Origin: an uncultured Lachnospiraceae bacterium | GTDB lineage: Bacteria; Bacillota; Clostridia; Lachnospirales; Lachnospiraceae | Direction: 5' to 3' | Assembly: GCA_902780385.1 (NCBI GenBank) | Contig: CACZFF010000010.1 | Location: forward strand, 1 to 58,623 | Length of the DNA stretch: 58,623 bases | Part shown: positions 51,985 through 58,623 of the stretch, in pieces | Numbering within the stretch: position 1 is the stretch's first letter | Layout of the letters: every line of letters starts with the position of its first letter | The notes under the pieces: generated by a model | What the model was told of the DNA's origin: nothing | The model's database searches: none | The model's input: the letters and a program-made list of their open reading frames with translations, nothing else | Position numbers and translations under genes: made by a program

Positions 51985-54375
51985 TTATTTCTCCAGCAGA
52001 GGCGTCATGGCACCGCGGGCAAGGACGGTCAGGCGGCGGGTGGCGCGGGAGAGAGCCGTGTAGAGACGGTGACGGCCCAACAGGGTGTCCGGATAGTTTT
52101 CCGCATTGCAGTCGGGCATGATCACGCCGTCAAATTCCAGACCCTTGGCATGCGCCAGACTGATGAGGAAGACACCGCTTTGGGGAAGTTTGTCACCGGA
52201 ACGGATGACTTGCACGGGGCAGTTCCGCAGAAGATCTGCGCCGGAAAGTCTGCTGTCCCCGGAGGCATTTGCGGCCGGACCGGCTTTCCTGTCTTTGTCT
52301 GCAGATCGATTTTTGCAGTCTGCCATATTTTCCGTGAGCAGAGCGGCAACCCTTTCCATATTGCGTGCGCCGGCGCAGATTATGGCGGTCAGGCCATCCT
52401 GCTGAGCAGCGTTCTGCACAGCCTGTACCAGAGCCTGTGCGTATTCCTCCCCGCTGCCGCAGGTCAGGAAAACAGGTTCGTTCCCTGAGGGCTGTACGGA
52501 GGAGACCAGGATCTGCTTTTCCGCAGGCAGAAGACCGGCGAAGAGAGCAGTGATTTCCGGTGAGGACCGGTAGCTGGTCGTCAAAAACAGCTCGGTGACT
52601 CTTTTGCTGTTTTTCCTGACAAGCTGCCCCATTGCGGAATCTGCCGGAGGCACATTGAAAAGCTCATGGATCTGGGCAAAGGTGACAGTGCCTTCGCGAA
52701 TCGCCTGGTATTCATCGCCCAGAAGCATGAATCTTGCGCGGGGGTAATACCTGTGCAGCACCATCAGCTGGGCGGGAGTATAGTCCTGTACTTCATCGAC
52801 CATGACATATTTGGTCCGCAGATCCCGCTGGCCGGTAAGAAGCATCTTGAGGTAGAACCATTCGATATCGGAGAGCTTCTTTTTGCCCAGAAGGCGGGTG
52901 CCGATCCGGTCTATATTGATCCACTGGCAGGAATTGATCGCCTGGAAGGCACCGCCGTACTGGCTCTGGATGCGGTTGTCTTCCGCGCGGGAGCCGGCCG
53001 TTTCCTGAACAGGGAAGGCGTTTTCTGGTGAACCCATGCCATCGGGATCTTCGAATTCATCGCTGCCGAGCATTTCCTGCTCTTTGCGTTCTTTGCGGCG
53101 GATCTCATATTTAGCAATCTCTTTCAGCTCATCGATGGCGATCTGCACCAGCCTTTCTCCGGTCGGGATCTCCGGGTGACGGCCAAGTACTTCGAGAATG
53201 TCATTTTGAGCGAGAACGCGGATGCTCTTCTGATAGACGGGATTAAAATCACCGGGCTCCAGAACCAGAGAAGGCAGACCTTCTTCTATCTTGCGCAGGG
53301 AGCCGGCAGGTGTGCGGTGATCCGCACCCTCTTTGCCGCCTTTTCTGCGGGAGACGCCGGCCATGGACAGGAATTCGTTCCAGGTCACAGAGACCGGGTT
53401 CATTTCGCCCATATCGGGGAGTACCTGGTCTATATATCTGCGGAAGATCGGATTGAGTGTCATGAGGACGACTTCATCGGGACGCAGTGTTTTGCGCTGG
53501 CGGTAAAAGAGCCAGGCGATGCGCTGCAGAAGGACGCTTGTCTTGCCGCTTCCGGCAATGCCGTTGACGAGCAGGGCCGGTACGTTTTCATGACGTATGA
53601 CGACATTCTGCTCCCTCTGGACGGTCGCAGTGATCGCCTGCATCTTATCGCTGCGCTGCCTTGTGAGCGAGCGGATGAGGAGAGGATCCTGGATGGCGAT
53701 CTGTGTATCAAAAAAAGCTTGCAGGTGGTTTTCAGACAGCTCGAACTGACGCCGCAGCAAAAGATCGACGTCGATCCGTCTTCCGTCCACAGTATAGAAG
53801 GTCCTGCCGTTGTCCTGATTGTAGTATGTCTCGGCGATGGGGGAACGCCAGTCGATCACTAGCGGATCCAGATTGTCTTCGGTAATTCCCACACTTCCGA
53901 TGTAATACTCTTCAGGATCTTCATCGGGCTCGAACTGCAGCCGGACTTTGGCAAAATAGGGCGCCTTCAGAAGGCGTTTCACCCGGCTCAGCTTTTCCGC
54001 AGCGGTATCCCGGTCCATATTGTACTGATCTATGGTATGGTTCATAACCTCGACTTCGATGTAGGTCTCCATCGATTCCGAGTCCCCTTCGAAATTGAGG
54101 GCAAGATTCTCACGGATATCCAGCTTTTCTGCCGCGGCCTTCTCCTCGATCGCCCCGATCCTGTCCTCCAGGCCTTTTTCCATAGACTGTAATTTATCGT
54201 AAACCATGGACAGATGTGCCTGCTCCCGGCAGAAAATATCCGCTTCCGCCTGTTGCAGTCCGGTATTTTCCTCCTGCGCCTGCGCAGCTGAATCTGTCCG
54301 GCCTTTTGCGGCACCGGATGTATTTATCTGTCCAAAAACGGTCTTCTCCGAAGATACGTCAGCCATGTTCTTCAA
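51985..54375 (-). CDS. helD: HelD-like UvrD/Rep-type motor ATPase (796 aa)
   Basis: HelD removes stalled RNA polymerase from DNA using ATP. An N-terminal coiled-coil arm (residues ~40-110) is followed by the family hallmark VIDWRSPIAETYYN, Walker A GIAGSGKTSVL (~270), Walker B MVDEVQDYTPAQL, motif TTSYRSSPEI and the C-terminal motif SLAHAKGLEFDGVI. Two charged low-complexity inserts occur (~420-470 and ~690-730). The likely start is TTG at 54375 behind AAGGAGGAG; ATG at 54366 is the alternative. It has its own promoter. Confidence 0.9.
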   Translation of the reverse strand: MKNMADVSSEKTVFGQINTSGAAKGRTDSAAQAQEENTGLQQAEADIFCREQAHLSMVYDKLQSMEKGLEDRIGAIEEKAAAEKLDIRENLALNFEGDSESMETYIEVEVMNHTIDQYNMDRDTAAEKLSRVKRLLKAPYFAKVRLQFEPDEDPEEYYIGSVGITEDNLDPLVIDWRSPIAETYYNQDNGRTFYTVDGRRIDVDLLLRRQFELSENHLQAFFDTQIAIQDPLLIRSLTRQRSDKMQAITATVQREQNVVIRHENVPALLVNGIAGSGKTSVLLQRIAWLFYRQRKTLRPDEVVLMTLNPIFRRYIDQVLPDMGEMNPVSVTWNEFLSMAGVSRRKGGKEGADHRTPAGSLRKIEEGLPSLVLEPGDFNPVYQKSIRVLAQNDILEVLGRHPEIPTGERLVQIAIDELKEIAKYEIRRKERKEQEMLGSDEFEDPDGMGSPENAFPVQETAGSRAEDNRIQSQYGGAFQAINSCQWINIDRIGTRLLGKKKLSDIEWFYLKMLLTGQRDLRTKYVMVDEVQDYTPAQLMVLHRYYPRARFMLLGDEYQAIREGTVTFAQIHELFNVPPADSAMGQLVRKNSKRVTELFLTTSYRSSPEITALFAGLLPAEKQILVSSVQPSGNEPVFLTCGSGEEYAQALVQAVQNAAQQDGLTAIICAGARNMERVAALLTENMADCKNRSADKDRKAGPAANASGDSRLSGADLLRNCPVQVIRSGDKLPQSGVFLISLAHAKGLEFDGVIMPDCNAENYPDTLLGRHRLYTALSRATRRLTVLARGAMTPLLEK

Positions 54376-54479
54376 AAGACTCCTCCTTCATCATTCCTAT
54401 ATATGAGAGCATTCCTGCAAGTGAAGCGGAATGCGGATCAACTATGGCGTATTCTCATAAGTACTGCCAGGATTTCTCT

Positions 54480-54509
54480 ATTATAAACGATGCGGGAGAG
54501 AAAGTCCAA
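54480..54509 (-). promoter_or_regulatory. Promoter of helD-mnmA
   Basis: On the minus strand TTGGAC (54504-54509), 18 bases, TATAAT (54480-54485). The start site would be near 54473, about 100 bases before the TTG at 54375. Confidence 0.65.
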
Positions 54510-54520
54510 AAAGAGAAATC

Positions 54521-54587
54521 GGGGACGGTCCTTTTGTTTCTGTCCCCTTGTTCTGAGTAGGAACAGGGGGACAGTAACAAAAGGACC
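54521..54587. repeat. GGGGACGG palindrome, copy 5 (long hairpin)
   Basis: GGGGAC at 54521 leads into a 27-base arm (54527-54553, starting GGTCCTTTTGTTTCTG). It pairs with 54561-54587 at 25 of 27 positions across TGAGTAG. Inside the arms CTGTCCCC meets GGGGGACAG. It lies just upstream of the helD -35 element. Confidence 0.88.
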
Positions 54588-54669
54588 TTCCCTACATTCC
54601 CAAAAAATATCGTGTAAAAAGTAATTATATTCGGTAATTATTTCGATAGAGAAATATCTGCAGCTGCGA

Positions 54670-54675
54670 TATAAT
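54670..54675 (+). promoter_or_regulatory. Possible -10 element of the MATE gene
   Basis: TATAAT stands 105 bases before the start at 54780. No convincing -35 hexamer lies 16-18 bases upstream. Confidence 0.35.
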
Positions 54676-54779
54676 CTGCAATAGAAAGGATATAAAAATC
54701 GACAAGGCGGATCGGGTCCGGTTCAGGACCGCGGCAGTTCGAAAAAGTGATCTGAGAAATCGGCGGGGGAGTAAATCTG

Positions 54780-56186
54780 ATGGCAAGAAAATCTGCACAA
54801 TATAGCGAGAAGGTATCATTTTTTACCCAGGACAGATCATTTTACAGGCAGCTGTTCTCGATCTTCACGATGGTGGCCCTGCAGAATCTGGTGGCCTACA
54901 GTGTGAACATGATCGACAATATCATGATGGGAAGCTATTCCCAGAATGCGCTCTCCGGCGCTGCGACGGTAAACCAGATTTTCTTTCTGGTACAGCAGAC
55001 ATCGATCACGGTCTGTGACTCGCTGATCATTCTGGCCTCCCAGTATTACGGCCAGGGGCGCATGTCGCCTGTGCGTAAGATCTGCGGACTTGCCCTGAAG
55101 CTGGGCCTGGCATGGGGTATTTTCTACGCGGTTGTCTGCAGCCTGTTTCCGTCTCAGGTCCTGCACTTCTTTACAAGAGACGCGGCAATCATCGAGCAGG
55201 GCAGAATGTATATGCAGATTATTCTGCTCACTTTCCCCCTGTTTATTCTCACCAATGTGCTGATGGCGTCGCTGCGCTGCGTCGGAACGGTCAAGATATC
55301 TTTTTATATATCCGTTGTGTCTCTGATCGTGAACACCTGCATCAATTACACGCTGATCTTCGGTCATTTCGGATTCCCGGAAATGGGTATCCGCGGCGCT
55401 GCGATCGGAACCCTGATCGCCCGTATCGTGGAGTTCTCGATCGTCCTGTTCTATGTGCGGTTTAAGGACCAGATGCTTCAGCTTTTCTCCGAGAACTTCC
55501 TTTCCAGTAGCCGGCAGCTGGCAGGGGACTTCATCCGCGTCGCGATTCCTGTCATGCTGGCAGGTCTTCTGTGGGCGGTTTCCGTACCCATGCAGACAGC
55601 CATCCTTGGCCATCTGCCCGGGCCTGACGCTTCGGATGCCATTGCGGCAAACTCCGTGGCGATGACTTTTTACCAGTATTTGAAGGTTGTTGTGAGCGCC
55701 ATGGCTTCCGCCACTGCGGTCGTCATGGGACAGACGGTCGGCAAGGGCAATATGAAGCGCATCAAATCCGATGCCCGCACCATCTCGGTGCTCAACTTCT
55801 GCGTGGGCTTAGTGCTCGCGATCATCCTTTTTATCCTGCACAAGCCCCTGCTGTCCCACTACAGCCTGACGCCCAACGCCCTGCGTCTGGCAGATCAGAT
55901 CATGGTCGTCATGTGCTTTGTCATGGTCGGCATGGCTTATCAGATGCCCGTCTGCAACGGTGTCCTTCGCGGAAGCGGTGACACCAAGTTCTCTCTGATC
56001 CTTAACACGGTCAGTGTGTGGGCGATCGTCATGCCCATCTCTCTCCTGGCCGCTTTTGTCTGGGAGCTACCTGTGCCCCTGGTCGTTCTCTGTATTCAGT
56101 CCGACCAGATTTTCAAGGGCCTACCCATCTTCCTGCGCGTACGCAGCGGAAAGTGGATCAAACACCTGACCAGGGACGAAGAGTAA
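54780..56186 (+). CDS. MATE-family efflux transporter (468 aa)
   Basis: Multidrug and toxin extrusion family with twelve membrane helices in two six-helix halves. Typical segments are NMIDNIMMGSYSQNALSGAA in the first half, ASQYYGQGRM, and PVCNGVLRGSGDTKF in the second. MATE pumps export cationic compounds using Na+ or H+; the substrate is unknown. GGGGGAG precedes the ATG by about nine bases. It stands alone between the long palindrome and a terminator. Confidence 0.93.
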   Translation: MARKSAQYSEKVSFFTQDRSFYRQLFSIFTMVALQNLVAYSVNMIDNIMMGSYSQNALSGAATVNQIFFLVQQTSITVCDSLIILASQYYGQGRMSPVRKICGLALKLGLAWGIFYAVVCSLFPSQVLHFFTRDAAIIEQGRMYMQIILLTFPLFILTNVLMASLRCVGTVKISFYISVVSLIVNTCINYTLIFGHFGFPEMGIRGAAIGTLIARIVEFSIVLFYVRFKDQMLQLFSENFLSSSRQLAGDFIRVAIPVMLAGLLWAVSVPMQTAILGHLPGPDASDAIAANSVAMTFYQYLKVVVSAMASATAVVMGQTVGKGNMKRIKSDARTISVLNFCVGLVLAIILFILHKPLLSHYSLTPNALRLADQIMVVMCFVMVGMAYQMPVCNGVLRGSGDTKFSLILNTVSVWAIVMPISLLAAFVWELPVPLVVLCIQSDQIFKGLPIFLRVRSGKWIKHLTRDEE

Positions 56187-56233
56187 TCTGGCGGAAATCG
56201 GCGGAAATCCTGTTCAGCCTTCTTTGCTTTTAG

Positions 56234-56270
56234 GCTCCCCGGGGAAGCATGTTTCCCGGGGAGCTTTTTT
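56234..56270 (+). terminator. Terminator after the MATE gene
   Basis: GCTCCCCGGGGAA pairs with TTCCCGGGGAGC (one bulged base) across a short loop and is followed by six T residues. Confidence 0.9.
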
Positions 56271-56309
56271 CGAAAGTCGGCAAAAATACTCCAAAAAGTC
56301 AGAGATTTC

Positions 56310-56338
56310 TTGTTGCCGGCGACGGATACAGATATAAT
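56310..56338 (+). promoter_or_regulatory. Promoter of the FMN-reductase gene
   Basis: TTGTTG (56310-56315), 17 bases, TATAAT (56333-56338), a good sigma-A promoter ~115 bases before the start at 56454. Confidence 0.75.
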
Positions 56339-56453
56339 ATTGATTAGAATCTGGCGGTAAAGCGAATTGTGCCGCGACAATGCTGCAATAATTCCAAAAC
56401 CAAAATTGTATTGAAATAATCGCGCACAGATCCTATTGAAAGGAGGAACCCTC

Positions 56454-57089
56454 ATGAAAGTGATCGCCATTAACGGATCACCGCGTAAGGGCGGAAATGT
56501 CTCACAATGCCTTGATGTCATGGCAGCGGAATTCGCAAAAGAAGGAATCGAGTTTGAAGTCCTTCAGCCCGGCCCCCGAGTCCATCCCTGCATGGCCTGT
56601 TACCACTGCCTGAACGAAGGGGATATCCACTGCATCCAGAAGGACGACATGGTCAATGAGATCATTGACAAATGTATCGAAGCAGACGGCATTATCCTGA
56701 CATCTCCCGTCTACCACGGAGGAATCGCCGGCGGCATGAAATGTGTCCTGGACCGTATGTTCCTGGTGGCCTGCTGCGGAGCTGAAAATAAGTTCCACCA
56801 CAAAGTGGGCGCCGCCTTCTGTACGCTCCGCCGTTCCGGCGGTATGGCAACCTACCAGCAGCTGCTGGGATACATGGATGCCATGGAGATGGTCATCGTC
56901 ACATCCGATTACTGGGGAGCTGTGCACGGCGCGGATCCCGGCGAGGTACAGCAGGATATCGAGGGCCTCGAAGTCGTGGCCAAGCTTGCCCGCAACATCG
57001 CCTGGACAGTAAAGGTCATCGATGCGGCCAAGGGAAAAATCGACCCACCCGAGACACATCCCAGGACATTCACAAACTTTATCCGGTAA
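56454..57089 (+). CDS. NADPH-dependent FMN reductase / flavodoxin-like protein (211 aa)
   Basis: Flavodoxin-fold flavoprotein: the FMN phosphate loop NGSPRKGGN at the N-terminus, TSPVYHGGIAG around the flavin, and a CMACYHC cluster near residue 45. In iron-sulfur flavoproteins this region holds a 4Fe-4S cluster, but here the Cys spacing is shorter, so a cluster is uncertain. The likely role is flavin-dependent reduction of quinones or other small molecules. The ATG at 56454 follows AGGAGG by seven bases; the upstream TTG at 56436 is unlikely. Confidence 0.88.
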   Translation: MKVIAINGSPRKGGNVSQCLDVMAAEFAKEGIEFEVLQPGPRVHPCMACYHCLNEGDIHCIQKDDMVNEIIDKCIEADGIILTSPVYHGGIAGGMKCVLDRMFLVACCGAENKFHHKVGAAFCTLRRSGGMATYQQLLGYMDAMEMVIVTSDYWGAVHGADPGEVQQDIEGLEVVAKLARNIAWTVKVIDAAKGKIDPPETHPRTFTNFIR

Positions 57090-57127
57090 ATATCTTTATC
57101 CGGCAGAAGTCTTTATCCGATGAAAAA
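57077..57127 (+). repeat. Three 17-bp repeats at the end of the FMN-reductase gene
   Basis: CTTTATCCG recurs at 57077, 57094 and 57111 with exact 17-bp spacing. The first copy is the last coding part of the gene and contains its stop codon; the next two lie beyond it. The copies are diverged in their second halves. Confidence 0.85.
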
Positions 57128-57133
57128 GAAAAT

Positions 57134-57190
57134 AGCTGCTGTATCCGCTGAAAAGGAAAATCTCTCAGCGGATACAGCAGCTTTGCTTTT
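57134..57190 (+). terminator. Terminator after the FMN-reductase gene
   Basis: A perfect 18-bp stem starts AGCTGCTGTATCCGCTGA (57134-57151) and closes at 57165-57182, followed by TTGCTTTT. Confidence 0.8.
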
Positions 57191-57193
57191 ACG

Positions 57194-57298
57194 GGTGTCA
57201 AAGGGGGTGTCATGGGGACGGTTATTCTGACACTTTGCGCTCAAAGTGTCAGAATAACCGTCCCCTTTGACACCCGAATAACCGTCCCCATGACACCC
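57194..57298. repeat. GGGGACGG palindrome, copy 6 (composite)
   Basis: A perfect 24-bp arm (57214-57237, beginning GGGGACGGTTATTCTGACAC) pairs with 57242-57265 across CGCT. It is flanked by GGGTGTCA on the left and by TGACACCC repeated on the right, plus a third core (AACCGTCCCC at 57280-57289). It ends four bases before the stop of the oxidoreductase gene. Confidence 0.92.
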
Positions 57299-57301
57299 GG
57301 C

Positions 57302-58438
57302 TTATAAATCTACCCAGACATTTCCGAGGCGGTTGCTCTCCACGCAGGCATGGACGAATTTCATGCCGTTCAGGCCCTCCTGGATGGAGGGATAGGGCAG
57401 TCCTTCGTAGGGCTTTCCTTCTTTCAGAGCCAGCAGATTCTGGCAGAAAGGGCGGTAGATATTGCCGAAGGCCTCGAAGTATCCCTCATGGTGGGCAGCC
57501 GAAACGCGGACCATACTGTTGCTCTCTTTGCTCATGTAGTCTCTTCCGGCAGAGAGGAGCCGTGTGGGTTCGTTGACAGGAGTATATTTGAGGATAGAAG
57601 GGGTCTCATGATTCCATTCCAGGGAGCCTTTGGAACCTACCACATAGATGAAGGGACTGCACTCTTTGCCGATGGCAATCTGGGAGGCCCAGAGCTCGCC
57701 GGTGATACCGTCTCCCAAATCCAGAAAAGCGGTGACGTTTGTCTCAAGGGGAAGATAGGCCGGCCAGGTGTTGAAGACAGCCAGCAGGCGCTTGATGGTG
57801 AGGCCGGTAAACTGCTCGACAAGCTGCTCCGCGTGGGTTCCCAGGTCAGCTGAGCACAGGGATTCGCCTGCCATCTTGGGGTCAAAGCGCCAGGGAAGTT
57901 TCCCGGAAGGCTCCTCAGGGACAGAAGAGATGACCCAGTCCTCGGGATGTCCCGCGCGGAGATAGATGATCTTTCCAATGACACCCTCTTCGATCATCTG
58001 CCGCGCCTGCCGGATGGCCGGATAGGCTGTGTAGGCATAGGGCACCGCAAAGAGAAGATTTCTTTCATCCGCAATCTTTTTCAGGTCTTCCGCCTCTTCC
58101 ACGGTCATGGTGACAGGCTTGTCGCACAGGACGTGGATATTTTTTTCCATAAAATATTTTGCAATCTCATAATGGCTGGAGTTGGGCGTCGCAATCGTGA
58201 CAAAATCGATTCCGTCCTCGCGGGAAGATTCCTTGTCTGCCATTTCCTGATAATTTGCATAGACCCGGTCTTCCGGAATCTCCCAGGCGTCCGCCGTCTC
58301 CAGGTTTTTGTCCCGGTGGCGGGAAAAACAGCCGGCACAGAGCACGGCCAGATCATCCATCATTGCGCCGTGGCGGTGCACGTCACCTATATAGGATCCG
58401 AGACCGCCTCCAACCATTCCGTATCTTACTTTTTTCAA
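57302..58438 (-). CDS. Gfo/Idh/MocA-family oxidoreductase (378 aa)
   Basis: NAD(P)-dependent sugar or inositol dehydrogenase family. N-terminal Rossmann domain with GMVGGGLGSYIGDVHR, ATPNSSHYEIA and the catalytic-site motif CDKPVTMTVEEA. The C-terminal domain carries the substrate-side Asp/His in SADLGTHAEQLVE. The start is TTG at 58438, eight bases after GGAGG. The substrate is unknown and no sugar-use genes are adjacent within the window. A palindrome overlaps its likely promoter. Confidence 0.92.
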   Translation of the reverse strand: MKKVRYGMVGGGLGSYIGDVHRHGAMMDDLAVLCAGCFSRHRDKNLETADAWEIPEDRVYANYQEMADKESSREDGIDFVTIATPNSSHYEIAKYFMEKNIHVLCDKPVTMTVEEAEDLKKIADERNLLFAVPYAYTAYPAIRQARQMIEEGVIGKIIYLRAGHPEDWVISSVPEEPSGKLPWRFDPKMAGESLCSADLGTHAEQLVEQFTGLTIKRLLAVFNTWPAYLPLETNVTAFLDLGDGITGELWASQIAIGKECSPFIYVVGSKGSLEWNHETPSILKYTPVNEPTRLLSAGRDYMSKESNSMVRVSAAHHEGYFEAFGNIYRPFCQNLLALKEGKPYEGLPYPSIQEGLNGMKFVHACVESNRLGNVWVDL

Positions 58439-58524
58439 GGAAAATGCCTCCTTCCCAAAACATACAGCACGAGACTATGCTCACAACTATGCTGCTCCAT
58501 TCCTGCTTTTGTTTTGATAACAGA

Positions 58525-58553
58525 ATTATACCTGAATTATTCACGGACAAGTC
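58525..58553 (-). promoter_or_regulatory. Possible promoter of the oxidoreductase gene
   Basis: On the minus strand TATAAT (58525-58530) with GACTTG 17 bases upstream (58548-58553). The -10 is perfect and the -35 is weak, as expected for a regulated promoter. Confidence 0.5.
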
Positions 58554-58566
58554 TATAAACAGACTT
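58549..58566. promoter_or_regulatory. Putative operator palindrome
   Basis: AAGTCT-ATAAAC-AGACTT, a perfect 6-bp inverted repeat with a six-base centre, overlaps the -35 position of the oxidoreductase promoter. A repressor or activator binding there would control the gene. The protein is unknown. Confidence 0.4.
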
Positions 58567-58623
58567 GAAACCGCATAGTTACTGCAATTTTTAATGTTTT
58601 TGCTTTCATCTGAAAAGTGAATA

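Overview
The window looks like part of a Bacillota (Clostridia) chromosome, most likely a Lachnospiraceae-type anaerobe. Supporting signs are strong AGGAGG ribosome-binding sites, many TTG starts, TTGxxx-N17-TAtAAT promoters, LuxS plus a cobalamin-dependent MetH without its own reactivation domain, YfhO/GtrA/GT2 surface-glycosylation genes, a liv operon carrying a CBS-ACT gene, and HelD. I cannot assign a genus. No prophage, insertion sequence, CRISPR array or plasmid module is visible.

Layout. Positions 1-700 hold the 3' end of a 23S rRNA gene and six tRNA genes (Asp, Val, Thr, Tyr, fMet, Phe) ended by a terminator; no 5S gene follows the 23S. Positions 836-13868 form a surface-polymer glycosylation region with three YfhO-family membrane proteins, one GtrA-type flippase and two polyprenyl-phosphate glycosyltransferases, interrupted by a luxS-mtnN operon on the other strand. 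Positions 13965-19524 encode a sensor kinase, a response regulator, RsuA and a repetitive lipoprotein. Positions 19538-24005 are metF, a free-standing MetH reactivation-domain protein and metH. Then come citrate synthase with a probable leader ORF, an MBL-fold hydrolase and a beta-helix lipoprotein. Positions 28630-34761 are a branched-chain amino-acid ABC operon on the minus strand (binding protein, LivH, LivM, LivG, LivF, CBS-ACT protein) with a terminator and a second promoter after the binding-protein gene. Positions 34864-45459 hold a polysaccharide deacetylase, a DUF937/EF-hand protein, uridine phosphorylase, cytidine deaminase, a DegV protein, an AEC transporter, ScpA with a very long repetitive tail, and a Na/phosphate cotransporter. 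Positions 45798-58438 hold a PhoB-like regulator, CobS, a secreted beta-helix protein, a repetitive membrane-anchored protein, MnmA, HelD, a MATE exporter, an FMN reductase and a Gfo/Idh/MocA oxidoreductase.

How the genes work together. LuxS and MtnN detoxify S-adenosylhomocysteine to homocysteine. MetF and MetH (with its separate reactivation partner) turn homocysteine back into methionine, and CobS completes the cobalamin that MetH needs, so most of the activated methyl cycle is represented. The GT2 proteins would load a sugar on undecaprenyl phosphate, GtrA would flip it, and the YfhO proteins would transfer it to a surface polymer. Udp and Cdd are a pyrimidine-salvage pair.

The most unusual structure is in the DNA between and within genes. 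A family of palindromes with the core GGGGACGGTT occurs at six intergenic places. Short tandem repeats (periods 11, 12, 15, 17, 24 and 36 bp) sit at gene ends, in promoters and in the ScpA reading frame. Several well-conserved enzymes carry low-complexity inserts between their domains.
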